A stretch of DNA of 37,246 nucleotides from Promethearchaeota archaeon (GCA_019894955.1 JAGXNQ010000002.1:1-37246), one strand, 5' to 3'; counted from the first letter of the stretch, positions 16,341 through 24,931 are shown. Translations and numbers: made by a program. Notes: generated by a model from the letters alone, not told the origin.

Positions 16341-16712
16341 ATGACTTGCATGCATGGTCTTGATGATAATAATTGTCCAACATGTCGTATGGCTCGTTCA
16401 ACCTTCCCGATAAATCCCATTAATAAAAAAAATGTGAAGAAAAACGATTTAAATTCATTTAATCATTTCTTCAATAATAAACTTTCTGGAAATATAGCCT
16501 TTGAAGATGATGTTTCAATATCTAAAAGTAATATTAAGCCAAACTTAATTAATGATTTTCCTAAACCATATCTTATAAATTCAATTCCCAGTTTCGAAAA
16601 TAAGCTCTTTCTTGAAAGAATTAATAGTTTAAGCATAGAAAAACCCAATGATTTAAAGATATCTAAGAAAACCTCATTGGAAAATCCAGAATTAAATATG
16701 GAAGAAGAATAG
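16341..16712 (+). CDS. Small protein with N-terminal zinc knuckle and disordered tail
   Basis: A 123-residue protein. The first 16 residues are MTCMHGLDDNNCPTCR, with C3, H5, C12 and C15 forming a compact CxH-x6-CxxC metal site. The remainder is asparagine- and serine-rich, low in hydrophobics and probably disordered, with repeated short lysine/leucine motifs and an acidic end (NMEEE). I know no named family. The sharp contrast between a fixed Cys/His head and a loose tail suggests a tethered adaptor. It starts at ATG 16341, diverges from the SIS isomerase gene and precedes the MBL-fold gene by 108 bases. Confidence 0.6.
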   Translation: MTCMHGLDDNNCPTCRMARSTFPINPINKKNVKKNDLNSFNHFFNNKLSGNIAFEDDVSISKSNIKPNLINDFPKPYLINSIPSFENKLFLERINSLSIEKPNDLKISKKTSLENPELNMEEE

Positions 16713-16820
16713 ATCTATATTAATTATACTTCCTAGTTCATAATTTCTCAAGATAGTCTTAAAAAGGTTAGAATCATATTTTGAGATATGTTTTACATAA
16801 AATATGAAAGAGTGATTTAA

Positions 16821-17468
16821 ATGGATGCACAAATGGAAATTTATTGGTTGGGTCATGCCTGTTTTAAGATTGTAATGCATAGTGGTCGAATCATTTACCT
16901 AGACCCATATAAAGTAAGTAAAGATGAAGAAAAGGCCGATATCATTGTTTCATCTCATACTCACGGAGATCATTTCTCAAAATCAGATATCAAAAAATTA
17001 TGGCGGGAAGAAACCATTTTACTAGGACCAGAGAGTATTGAAAATAGCTTGAAAATTTTTAATGGGCAATCTTTAAAGATTGGTGAGGTATTTGCTTATA
17101 AAGATTTGTCAATCGAATTATTTCCAGCTTATACAATAAAGAAACCAACTCATCCCAAAAGTAGTGGTTGGACAGGAACGATTATAGAATCAGCAGGTAA
17201 GAGTATATATCATGCAGGAGATACAGAAAGAATCCCTGAGATGAAAACTTTAGCAAATCGAAAAATAACTGTTGCTCTACTTCCTTGTGGAGGAACATAT
17301 ACAATGGATTTTGAAGAAGCTTCGGATTCTGCGATGGACATTCAACCTGAAATTGTAGTTCCAATGCATAATTGGGATAAAAGTTTAAAAGAATTTGAAG
17401 TAATTATGAATAGAAAAGATCCTAAAATAAAAGTAGAGATATTAGAGAATAAAACATTGACCATATAA
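16821..17468 (+). CDS. Metallo-beta-lactamase-fold hydrolase (UlaG-like)
   Basis: A 215-residue metal-dependent hydrolase. The signature IYWLGHACFKI opens the protein. Metal ligands follow in order: H46-x-H48-x-D50-H51 in SSHTHGDHFS, H111 in THPKSSGW, H131/D134 in IYHAGDT, and H183 in VVPMHN. This short layout is that of the UlaG/YtkL-like group, which includes the L-ascorbate-6-phosphate lactonase, though most members are uncharacterised. It is cytoplasmic. AAAGAGTGATTTAAATG gives a weak ribosome site for ATG 16821. A possible inverted repeat, CATATTTT/AAAATATG (16775-16782 and 16799-16806), straddles the leader. It lies upstream of the glucan phosphorylase, which has its own promoter. Confidence 0.82.
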   Translation: MDAQMEIYWLGHACFKIVMHSGRIIYLDPYKVSKDEEKADIIVSSHTHGDHFSKSDIKKLWREETILLGPESIENSLKIFNGQSLKIGEVFAYKDLSIELFPAYTIKKPTHPKSSGWTGTIIESAGKSIYHAGDTERIPEMKTLANRKITVALLPCGGTYTMDFEEASDSAMDIQPEIVVPMHNWDKSLKEFEVIMNRKDPKIKVEILENKTLTI

Positions 17469-17478
17469 TTAGGATTTA

Positions 17479-17502
17479 TTTTAACAATATATAATGTTAA
17501 AA
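17479..17502 (+). promoter_or_regulatory. TATA box of glgP centred in an 8-bp inverted repeat
   Basis: TTTTAACA (17479-17486) and TGTTAAAA (17495-17502) are perfect mirror arms. The 8 bases between them, ATATATAA, are the TATA box itself. A transcript would start near 17515, about 38 bases before ATG 17553. A repressor bound to the arms would block TBP, much as sugar-responsive archaeal regulators do, although the arm sequence differs from the TrmB motif. Confidence 0.5.
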
Positions 17503-17552
17503 ACCAGAAATAACATATTCAAATTAAATATATTAAGAAAGATTTGATTTAT

Positions 17553-19271
17553 ATGGAAATTAATGAAGAACTTAAGGATAACACGCTCGTAGCATATATT
17601 TCTATGGAGATCGGGATTGATTCAAGTATTCCAACTTATAGTGGCGGTTTAGGGGTCTTATCTGGAGATACCGTTAGGTCTGCAGCAGATTTGGAAATTC
17701 CAATGGTTGCTGTATGTCTTTGCTATAGTTCTGGTTATTTCTACCAGTTGTTCAATGAAAAAGGTGAACAGAAGGAAAAAGAGATAGAATGGAATTACTT
17801 TTACGAATTTGAAAAGATATCTAAACCGATCACCATAAAGATTGAAAATAAAGAAATATTAGTCACCGCTTGGCTTTATAGAGTAATTGGTCAATCAGGT
17901 CATATTATCCCTGTTTATCTCCTTACAACAGATGTTGAAGGAAATGAAGATTGGATGAAAAAAATGACAGGTTCTTTATATGATTCCACCTCAAGATGGA
18001 ACCGAATTGTCCAAGAACAAATTTTGGGAATTGGAGCAGTTAAATTATTGGAGTCACAGGGATATAAAAATCTTGAAGTTTATCATCTTAATGAAGGACA
18101 CGGTTCCTTTTCTATAGTAGAACTTTATAACAAATTAGGAGATTTAGAAAAAGTAAAAGATAAGGTAGTATTCACAACCCATACTCCCGTACCCGCTGGA
18201 CATGATAAATTTGATCAAAAATTAGTAGAAAAGGTATTTGAAAACAGGTTTCCCTCTGAAATAAGAAAGCTCGCAGATGATAAAGGATCTCTCAATATGA
18301 CTTTCTTAGGAATGATTGGTTCTCGCTACCAAAATGGTGTGGCAAAAAAGCATGGTGAAATCTCTCGGAAAATGTTCCCAAATGCCAACATCGATTATAT
18401 TACAAACGGGATCCACTTACCTTTTTGGATTTCAAAACCAATAAGGAAATTATTCGATCGGAAATGGCCGAATTGGAAATCAAATCCAAAAATGTTACAA
18501 AGTGCAATCGAATTGGATGATTTAGAGTTATTTGATGCTCGGATCGAGAATAAATTTAACTTGATAAATTATCAGAAAGGTCATTCTTGGAATCTATTAG
18601 ATGAAGAACTCATTACTATTGGTTTTGCGAGAAGATTTGCTACATACAAAAGAGCAACATTGATCTTTCATGATATTGATAGGCTAGGTAAATTATGCCA
18701 GGGAAAAGTTCAGTTTATTTTTGCCGGTAAAGCACACCCCAAAGATATGATGGGGAAGGAATATATTAAAGAAATATTTGAATCCGCTGAATATCTTTAT
18801 GATAATTTTAAAGTTAAAGTTGTTTTGATGGAGAATTACAACATGGATTTAGCTCACCTGTTAGTTTCAGGTGTTGATATTTGGATGAACACGCCAGAAC
18901 GTTATCGAGAAGCAAGTGGGACCAGTGGTATGAAAGCGGCATTGAATGGAACACTAAATTTGAGTGTACTCGATGGTTGGTGGCTTGAAGGATATAAAAG
19001 AGCCCCAATGGCAGGATGGGCAATCGGTCCAGATGATTCTAATCCCAAAGATCCCGGAGTTTCTAACAGTTGGGACATCGATTCAAATGCTATTTATGAG
19101 ATATTAGAGAATGAAGTTATTCCTACATATATGAATCATGATGAATGGCTATTAAGAAGTAAATATGCAATATCATTAGCGGCTTTTTTTAATACACATC
19201 GCATGGTAGAGGAATATGCAGATAAAGCATATCGATTAAAAAGGCAGAAACCATGGAAGTTTGCATCTTAA
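17553..19271 (+). CDS. glgP: Alpha-glucan phosphorylase, short archaeal/bacterial form (GT35)
   Basis: A 572-residue phosphorylase that releases glucose-1-phosphate from glycogen-like glucan. The N-terminus VAYISMEIGIDSSIPTYSGG and HLNEGHGSF are family hallmarks. The pyridoxal-phosphate lysine is K461 in EASGTSGMKAALNG, followed by LDGWWLEGY. It is much shorter than the ~800-residue glycogen phosphorylases and lacks their regulatory N-terminal region; it belongs to the compact alpha-glucan phosphorylase type. The frame opens with TTG at 17544, but ATG 17553 (MEINEELKDN) is the likelier start. The TATA-in-inverted-repeat promoter just upstream suggests substrate-responsive repression. Glucose-1-phosphate could feed the NDP-sugar pyrophosphorylase encoded at 11224-12363. 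Confidence 0.92.
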   Translation: MEINEELKDNTLVAYISMEIGIDSSIPTYSGGLGVLSGDTVRSAADLEIPMVAVCLCYSSGYFYQLFNEKGEQKEKEIEWNYFYEFEKISKPITIKIENKEILVTAWLYRVIGQSGHIIPVYLLTTDVEGNEDWMKKMTGSLYDSTSRWNRIVQEQILGIGAVKLLESQGYKNLEVYHLNEGHGSFSIVELYNKLGDLEKVKDKVVFTTHTPVPAGHDKFDQKLVEKVFENRFPSEIRKLADDKGSLNMTFLGMIGSRYQNGVAKKHGEISRKMFPNANIDYITNGIHLPFWISKPIRKLFDRKWPNWKSNPKMLQSAIELDDLELFDARIENKFNLINYQKGHSWNLLDEELITIGFARRFATYKRATLIFHDIDRLGKLCQGKVQFIFAGKAHPKDMMGKEYIKEIFESAEYLYDNFKVKVVLMENYNMDLAHLLVSGVDIWMNTPERYREASGTSGMKAALNGTLNLSVLDGWWLEGYKRAPMAGWAIGPDDSNPKDPGVSNSWDIDSNAIYEILENEVIPTYMNHDEWLLRSKYAISLAAFFNTHRMVEEYADKAYRLKRQKPWKFAS

Positions 19272-19333
19272 TTTTTACTTTTAAATTATTCCTTTACTCT
19301 TTTTAGTTAAAAATGAAGATAATGAGATTATAT

Positions 19334-19831
19334 CTAATTACTATATATTTCAAATGGTCTTATTTTCACATATTCTTCAGGGTTATTAACTTTTAAATAA
19401 TGTTCAAACGCTTGAGTAAATATTGATGCTAAAGTATTGATACCAGTGATTAAACCAGCCATATCTTTACTCAATAATAGAATATAATTTGATGTAGACT
19501 CTAAATAATAATATCCCGCTTCAAAAGATAAATTTTTCTTAGGTTCAATAAATTTAGTAGCATCTTTTACAGTATCATTAGTTGCAAAGAAAATTATTAA
19601 AAAATCTTCAGAAATATCTTCCTTGAGATAAGAATCTCTTATCCCTGAAGCCACTAAAGAATCTCCCGTATAGTCTCGAAATAAAAATTGAAGCTTATTT
19701 AATTCTTTTCTAAACTTGTTTTTGTTATGAAAAAAATTAAAATCATTACTAAGTTCCAATGATTCACCTTCTTTATATGAAATTTTAGTTGAATCGTTAT
19801 TTAATTCAAATTCTTTAAGATGATTTGTCAT
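19334..19831 (-). CDS. Stand-alone glycosidase accessory domain (GH20b-like), possible enzyme remnant
   Basis: A 165-residue protein. Its second half, EDFLIIFFATND through SFEAGYYYLESTSNYILLLS and DMAGLITGINTLASIF to the end KIRPFEIYSN, follows the pattern of the N-terminal domain found before the catalytic barrel in GH20, GH67 and GH84 glycosidases: a 'GYxLxxxxxxIxIxxxDxxGLxxGIxTLxQL' stretch, then a proline-containing strand just where the barrel would begin. The catalytic domain is absent: the gene stops at 19334, and glgP ends at 19271 on the other strand. Either the domain now acts alone, for example in glycan binding, or it is what is left of a larger enzyme. No signal peptide. The assignment rests on pattern only. 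Confidence 0.5.
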   Translation of the reverse strand: MTNHLKEFELNNDSTKISYKEGESLELSNDFNFFHNKNKFRKELNKLQFLFRDYTGDSLVASGIRDSYLKEDISEDFLIIFFATNDTVKDATKFIEPKKNLSFEAGYYYLESTSNYILLLSKDMAGLITGINTLASIFTQAFEHYLKVNNPEEYVKIRPFEIYSN

Positions 19832-19950
19832 AATAAAATTTTTTTCTCTTGTACATTTTTTGAATAATTAATGTATTTAATTAAACTAAAAGTCAGTTTT
19901 TATTAAAATTTCTTCTTTATACTTTATAGTTTAATAACAAGAAGGCTTAT

Positions 19951-20970
19951 ATGAGTAAAGAAAAAATGAAGTTAGGTAGGATTGCATTAAACAATCATTT
20001 AATTCTTGCTCCCATGCAAAATGTCAGTTCTGCGCCATATCGCAGATTTTGCCGGAAAGTATCTGATAATGTGGGATTAGTCATTGTGCCGATGTTATAT
20101 ACTAAAAGACTCGAAAAAAATCCTTCCTCTGTTGAGTTAGAGTTATACCGAATTAAAGAAGAACGACCAATTGGTGTTCAATTAATTGGGTCAAGTATGG
20201 ATTCTTTAAAAAAATCCATTATATTCCTAGAGAGCTATGAATTTGATTTCCTTGATTTAAACGCAGGTTGTCCCTCAAAGAGAGCAATAAAAGCAAAAGA
20301 AGGAGGATATTTAATGAGTGATTTGGAAACTCTACGTCAATTGATCCAAACAGCTTTAAAATATTCATCTCGACCAGTATCCTTAAAAATTAGAACGGGT
20401 TATGAAAAAACGGTTGAAATTGATAAATTTATAAATATGATTGATAATCTTGGTTTAGAATTTATTACTATTCACGGTAGAACTGTTAAGGATAGATTTA
20501 AAGATACTAAAATTGATTTAGATACAATCAAAAAGATAAAGAAAAACATATCCATACCCGTTATTGGAAATGGCGATCTTGTTGATCACAATTCAGCAAA
20601 ACATTTCTTAGAACATACTAATGTGGATGGTTTAATGATCGGACGTGGTAGCATTGGTAACCCAGAAATATTCACCCAAATTGACAAATTTCTTAACGAT
20701 GGTACTGAAATATCAATCAAAAATGATATAAATAAATGGCAGCATCTAATTAAACTTTATGAAGATTGTATTGATGATTTTTTAGATGAAAATAGTCCCA
20801 TTAAATATGAGAAAGAGATTTTCAAATTTGGAGAACTTTATCGAAATTCTATATGGTTAACAAAAAATATAAAAGAATCGACAAGTATTAGGAGAAATAT
20901 ATCTAAAGCGAAAAATTTAATACAATTAAAAGGCATTTTTGAAAGAATTATTCAATCTTTCAATTCCTAA
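19951..20970 (+). CDS. dus: tRNA-dihydrouridine synthase
   Basis: A 339-residue FMN enzyme that reduces uridine to dihydrouridine in tRNA with NAD(P)H. The N-terminal strand LILAPMQNVSSAPYRRFC is the flavin-binding start. The catalytic acid is C107 in NAGCPSK. K146 (SLKIRTGYE) and H175 (TIHGRT) fall at the expected substrate/FMN positions, and IGNGDL and MIGRGSIGNPEIF close the barrel at the FMN phosphate site. The C-terminal helical domain is present (residues ~255-339), so the protein is full length. ATG 19951 is preceded by AAGAAGGC. Its stop overlaps that of the small membrane-protein gene by 4 bases. Which tRNA position it modifies is not visible. Confidence 0.93.
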   Translation: MSKEKMKLGRIALNNHLILAPMQNVSSAPYRRFCRKVSDNVGLVIVPMLYTKRLEKNPSSVELELYRIKEERPIGVQLIGSSMDSLKKSIIFLESYEFDFLDLNAGCPSKRAIKAKEGGYLMSDLETLRQLIQTALKYSSRPVSLKIRTGYEKTVEIDKFINMIDNLGLEFITIHGRTVKDRFKDTKIDLDTIKKIKKNISIPVIGNGDLVDHNSAKHFLEHTNVDGLMIGRGSIGNPEIFTQIDKFLNDGTEISIKNDINKWQHLIKLYEDCIDDFLDENSPIKYEKEIFKFGELYRNSIWLTKNIKESTSIRRNISKAKNLIQLKGIFERIIQSFNS

Positions 20971-21230
20971 TCAGAATGCGTAACATTTAAAAGAATGTAA
21001 ATGATGAATTGAATAGCTACAACAAATCCAAAAATAGCTGCAATTAACATTATTGTTTGAATTGCCATTCCTGCTGCCGTTGATGTCAACCGTTCAACAG
21101 TCCAGTTGAAACTTCCCTCTAATCCTGATATTATGATATAAAAATTGAAGCAAATAACTTCGACCATTCCATAGATGAAAATTTTATATAACGATTGCTT
21201 TTTCGTTGATTTATGACCTACTAATCTCAT
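20967..21230 (-). CDS. Small two-span membrane protein
   Basis: An 87-residue protein starting at ATG 21230 (MRLVGHKSTKKQSLYK); a TTG six codons earlier is possible. A basic N-terminus is followed by two hydrophobic spans (near residues 17-36 and 58-81) joined by a loop containing EGSFNWTVERLTS. No motif is recognised. The positive N-terminus predicts that both ends face the cytoplasm. It lies 46 bases after the mtnA start-side region and on the opposite strand to dus, whose stop codon it overlaps. No function can be assigned. Confidence 0.55.
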   Translation of the reverse strand: MRLVGHKSTKKQSLYKIFIYGMVEVICFNFYIIISGLEGSFNWTVERLTSTAAGMAIQTIMLIAAIFGFVVAIQFIIYILLNVTHSD

Positions 21231-21276
21231 CGCCTTACTAGTAATCAATAAAGATCAAAAGTTAAAGTTCTTTAAA

Positions 21277-22302
21277 TTATTTCTTATATTTTGAAAGCAT
21301 TTCTTCAGGGGTGAAAACACCATCTTCCGTTATTATTCCACTCACCAAGCGAAATGGAGTGAAGTCAAAAGCATAATTTAAGCATTCTACACCTTCTGGA
21401 ACGATTTGAACTTTACCTAGGATATTACTTACTTCTGTAGCATCTCGTTGTTCAATTATTACATCATCTATGGTATCCTGAAGAGAAAGAGTTGAGGTTG
21501 GAGCTGCAACATAGAAAGGAATATCATTATCTTTCGCAGCTAAAGCAACTAAATACGTACCAATTTTATTAAACACAGCGTCAGATGATACTCTATCTGT
21601 TCCTACAATTACTTTATCAACTTTTCCAAGACGCATTAATAAACCAGACGAAGTATCAGAGATAACTTTCACGGGTATTTTATCATATTGCAGTTCGTAG
21701 GCAGTTAATCTCGCACCTTGTAATCTTGGTCTAGTTTCATCAGCAATTACAGTTATTTTCTTCCCCTCTTCAATAGCTGCTCTAATGGGGGCTAAAGCAG
21801 TCCCATATTGGACAGTAGCTAACGATCCCGCATTACAATGAGTTAAAACGACGTCTCCATCATTTAAAAGCTTCGCACCATTTATTCCGATATTTTTGTT
21901 CACATTGATATCTTCTTGGGCCATTATTTTTGCTTCTTCAACTACTAGATCTGATAAGGTTAGAGGATTGTCTGGAAATTCTTTGACTATTTTCCATACT
22001 CTATCTACTGCCCAGAATAAATTTGAAGCGGTAGGTCTTGTACTTTTAATGATCTCTGCTGCTTCTTTCATTGATGAGAGAAATTTATCTTTTGATAGAG
22101 ATTTAAATTCAATCGTGGCCAAAGCCATTCCAAAAGCAGCAGCTACACCTATAGCTGGAGCACCACGTATGTTCATGACTTTAATTGAAGTGGCTACATC
22201 TCTATAATCTGTAAATTCTAAGAACTTTAATTCATGAGGTAATATCGTTTGATCAATCATCTTGACTTTATTATCCTCAGTCCATTCAATCGTTGGAATC
22301 AT
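21277..22302 (-). CDS. mtnA: S-methyl-5-thioribose-1-phosphate isomerase family (eIF2B-like)
   Basis: A 341-residue aldose-ketose isomerase that opens methylthioribose-1-phosphate to the ribulose form in methionine salvage. Family markers are RGAPAIGVAAA at residues 46-56, catalytic C156 in THCNAGSLAT, RPRLQGARLTAYEL at 191-204, catalytic D236 in VGTDRV, and NKIGTY at 245-250. The usual GADR motif is GTDR here, a mild change. Archaeal relatives include ribose-1,5-bisphosphate isomerase and eIF2B-alpha-like proteins, but the extended MtnA N-terminus and C156 context fit MtnA best. In anaerobic archaea it may work in an alternative salvage route. Its ATG lies 20-29 bases from a TTTAAATA box, so its message is probably leaderless. 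Confidence 0.9.
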   Translation of the reverse strand: MIPTIEWTEDNKVKMIDQTILPHELKFLEFTDYRDVATSIKVMNIRGAPAIGVAAAFGMALATIEFKSLSKDKFLSSMKEAAEIIKSTRPTASNLFWAVDRVWKIVKEFPDNPLTLSDLVVEEAKIMAQEDINVNKNIGINGAKLLNDGDVVLTHCNAGSLATVQYGTALAPIRAAIEEGKKITVIADETRPRLQGARLTAYELQYDKIPVKVISDTSSGLLMRLGKVDKVIVGTDRVSSDAVFNKIGTYLVALAAKDNDIPFYVAAPTSTLSLQDTIDDVIIEQRDATEVSNILGKVQIVPEGVECLNYAFDFTPFRLVSGIITEDGVFTPEEMLSKYKK

Positions 22303-22321
22303 AGAATATTTAATTTAGCAC

Positions 22322-22331
22322 TATTTAAAAA
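22322..22331. promoter_or_regulatory. Shared TATA element between mtnA and the GlcD-like gene
   Basis: The minus strand reads TTTTTAAATA with consensus TTTAAATA, 20-29 bases before the mtnA ATG, which implies a leaderless message. On the plus strand the same bases (TATTTAAAAA) could start transcription near 22350. That lies downstream of the first TTG of the flavoprotein frame and so supports ATG 22371 as its true start. Confidence 0.45.
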
Positions 22332-22370
22332 TTGTTTTTAATAGTAAATGCTTATTTTTATTTAGAATAT

Positions 22371-23981
22371 ATGATGATTCGTGGTGAATTAGTTTTAAAA
22401 CTGAATAATAAAATTTGTTGGGCTGACTTTATCAACGAAATGGAAACGCTCGGTTTCCTAAAGCAAAAATCTGTTTTCACCACATTATTAAATCGTCAAA
22501 AAATGCCAAATGATTCTGGAAATATTATGTTAATCAATAACATAATAGAAGGAGGTGCCATTAAAGATACTTCTTTACTTCATATTAGTCCTTATATCAT
22601 TTTTCGACCTTTAACTGAATATCAGTTGCGTCATATTGTAGAAGGTTCTAGAAAATATGAAATACCCATAACTTTTGCAGGGGGTAAAACCGGTTTATCA
22701 GGAGCTTACGCTAATTTTGGAATAATAGTTGACCTCGCTGATCTTCATTCAAGTAAGCAGCAATTTTATATAGATTTAGAAAATAGATTAGTTCATGTTG
22801 AACAAAGTGTTTTAGTTTCTGACTTAATTAAATATATCCCTCATTTGAGTAAAGGTAAATATATTTTTCCAATTCAACCCGCAAGCTCTTTTAAGTTACC
22901 AGTAAGAATTGGAGGCATTATTTCAACTGATGCAAGTGGTGTAACATCTGGAAAACTTGGTTCTGTATCAGATTGGTTGGATAGCATTCGTATAATGACT
23001 CCGAATGGAAAAATAACTAATTTAACCAAAGAAAATCCCGATTTCACTAAAATTGTAAGAGGTAACGGCTATTTTGGTATTGTATTAAACGCAACATTTA
23101 AATTGTATCAACCAGAGGAAAATCTTAAACAAGCAATTATCTTCGGTAATGACGTAAATTCAGCATTTTATGGGCTACAACAAGTATTAGATGATAAAAT
23201 ATTTCCATTGGTTAGTGAATTTGTGATTTCTCCATTTAAACTACCAGGAAAATTCGCAAATTTGAGTGAAACTATAAAATGGGCAACACTTATACAAGGT
23301 TCATCTAGTGAGGTTGAATCATTTGTAAAAGTTATGGAAAGTTTTACATATTGTTCACATAAATGGTTAAATGATGATGAATTTGATGATTTTCTCAAAG
23401 AACGTTCTACATTCGCTTTATTAGTCCAGACTTCAGATAAATCAACTGATTATATCGCATTTCCGGGGTTTGAGGATGTATTAAGTCCTCCTAAACACTT
23501 ACCAGAAATTTTATCATCAATTAATAGTATTTTTGAAAAGAATGGGTTCCAAAAAATTATATTTGGCTATGGTCATATTAATTTTAGGCGAGGAATGGGA
23601 TTATTATTACACATTCGTCTCCCAGTTCCAATAGATTATTTATATAAAGAGAATAGAGCTAAGATTAATATCATATGTGAAACGATTTATGAAGTTATAC
23701 AAACATTAAAGAGTCAATTCAACATTAAGCATAAAGCAGAACATAGTCCAGGTCCTTTTAGGATCTGGCTTGAACCTGAATTCAGAGAACTCCTTAGGGA
23801 AGAAATTGAGTTAGGGAAGGCTTTTAATAATCCACATTTAGTTATTTATCGAGAATTGCTACAAAATAAATTTAAAAATGAAATTTCAAGTGAACAAGAT
23901 CTAAACAGAATTGATAAGAATCTTCCACTGGAGAATCAACAAGAATTTTTTATTGAATCAATGAAGTTTTATATCTCATAA
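22371..23981 (+). CDS. FAD-linked oxidase of the GlcD/D-lactate dehydrogenase type
   Basis: A ~536-residue flavoprotein. The PCMH-type FAD-binding domain shows FRPLTEYQLRHIV, ITFAGGKTGLSGAY (pyrophosphate loop) and FPIQPASSFKLPVRIGGII, with VRGNGYFGIVLNATFKLY at its end. The C-terminal oxidase domain ends with YGHINFRRGMGLLLHIRLP. Relatives oxidise 2-hydroxy acids such as glycolate or D-lactate and pass electrons to an Fe-S partner; none is fused or adjacent here. The frame begins at TTG 22332, but ATG 22371 (MMIRGELVLKL) fits the promoter. The C-terminal third carries an unusual extra tail (IDKNLPLENQQEF). It is followed after 12 bases by the DUF1848 gene, forming a two-gene unit. Confidence 0.82.
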   Translation: MMIRGELVLKLNNKICWADFINEMETLGFLKQKSVFTTLLNRQKMPNDSGNIMLINNIIEGGAIKDTSLLHISPYIIFRPLTEYQLRHIVEGSRKYEIPITFAGGKTGLSGAYANFGIIVDLADLHSSKQQFYIDLENRLVHVEQSVLVSDLIKYIPHLSKGKYIFPIQPASSFKLPVRIGGIISTDASGVTSGKLGSVSDWLDSIRIMTPNGKITNLTKENPDFTKIVRGNGYFGIVLNATFKLYQPEENLKQAIIFGNDVNSAFYGLQQVLDDKIFPLVSEFVISPFKLPGKFANLSETIKWATLIQGSSSEVESFVKVMESFTYCSHKWLNDDEFDDFLKERSTFALLVQTSDKSTDYIAFPGFEDVLSPPKHLPEILSSINSIFEKNGFQKIIFGYGHINFRRGMGLLLHIRLPVPIDYLYKENRAKINIICETIYEVIQTLKSQFNIKHKAEHSPGPFRIWLEPEFRELLREEIELGKAFNNPHLVIYRELLQNKFKNEISSEQDLNRIDKNLPLENQQEFFIESMKFYIS

Positions 23982-23993
23982 AAAGAGAATAAG

Positions 23994-24887
23994 ATGTTAT
24001 TTATGAATTCAACAACTATAACTAAACTTGTAAAGTCACAAATCATTTCTTGTTCTCGTAGAACAGATATTCCCGCTTTTTTAATGGATTGGGTCATTGA
24101 TAGAATTCAGATCGGTTATGTGGATGTTGCTAATCCATTTTATCCATCTCAAGTATCCCGAATTTCGCTAAAACCTGAAGATGTTAAATGTTGGATGTGG
24201 TGGTCCAAAAACTTTGATAATTGGATTCAATTATATCAGAATAAACCGGAAGTTTTCAATATCTATAAAGGACATTGTTTTCAATTTACGATTAATTCAC
24301 CATCAGAATTAGAAAAAAATGTAGAAATCTCATTGGATGATAGGTTAAAACAATTAAAATGGCTTATAGACGAGTTTGACGCTTCAGCTGTAAACTATAG
24401 ATATGATCCTATTATATTTTATAAATCAAAAAATTCAGATAAAATCAAGAATAACCTTAACAAATTTGAATATATTATTGAAAAAGTTTCCTCACTTGGA
24501 TTAAACGAAATGATTTTTTCCTTTGCAACGATGTATTCAAAAGTAGAAAAGAGGATGAAAGCAAGGAGTCATATTCCAATAATCCCTAATTTCGAAAAAA
24601 AGAAAGAAATTCTCAAGAAATTAATAAAGATATGCAATAAGAATAGTATTGTAATGAAAGCATGTTGTCAACCTGATTTACTTGCACTACAAGGGATAGA
24701 ACAAGCTCATTGTATTGATGGAAAAAAAATAGAAAGAATTATTGGAGAACCTATATCACAAGTTAGAGATACAGGGCAGAGAAAAGAATGTTCCTGTACA
24801 AAATCAAGGGATATTGGAGGTTATACAGGGATTTTTAGATGTAAACATAATTGTGATTATTGCTATGCTTCACCAGCAAAGAATTAG
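23994..24887 (+). CDS. DUF1848 family protein with C-terminal CxxxCxxC cluster
   Basis: A 297-residue member of DUF1848. Family stretches: IISCSRRTDIPAFLMDWVID, DVANPFYPSQVSRISL, MWWSKN, VNYRYDPIIFYKS and the closing CTKSRDIGGYTG. The C-terminus holds C266, C268, C283, C287 and C290; C283-x3-C287-x2-C290 copies the [4Fe-4S] motif of radical-SAM enzymes, but at the end of the chain rather than near the start. The biochemical role of the family is not established. It is probably a cytoplasmic Fe-S protein. Start at ATG 23994, or at ATG 24003 nine bases on. It is the second gene after the GlcD-like oxidase, 12 bases apart, so the two may act together. Confidence 0.85.
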   Translation: MLFMNSTTITKLVKSQIISCSRRTDIPAFLMDWVIDRIQIGYVDVANPFYPSQVSRISLKPEDVKCWMWWSKNFDNWIQLYQNKPEVFNIYKGHCFQFTINSPSELEKNVEISLDDRLKQLKWLIDEFDASAVNYRYDPIIFYKSKNSDKIKNNLNKFEYIIEKVSSLGLNEMIFSFATMYSKVEKRMKARSHIPIIPNFEKKKEILKKLIKICNKNSIVMKACCQPDLLALQGIEQAHCIDGKKIERIIGEPISQVRDTGQRKECSCTKSRDIGGYTGIFRCKHNCDYCYASPAKN

Positions 24888-24901
24888 ATTTCAGTAATAT
24901 T

Positions 24902-24909
24902 TTTATATA
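24902..24909 (+). promoter_or_regulatory. TATA box for the 108-residue gene
   Basis: TTTATATA fully matches the archaeal consensus and would start transcription near 24933, at the edge of the hairpin described next. A weaker ATATAATAAAA follows at about 24919. Confidence 0.5.
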
Positions 24910-24931
24910 CCCGTTCGATATAATAAAATTG

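Noticed and set aside
16775-16806. CATATTTT/AAAATATG inverted repeat before the MBL-fold gene
   Set aside because: All-AT arms with a 16-base spacer are expected by chance in this composition; noted in the gene entry but not counted as a site.
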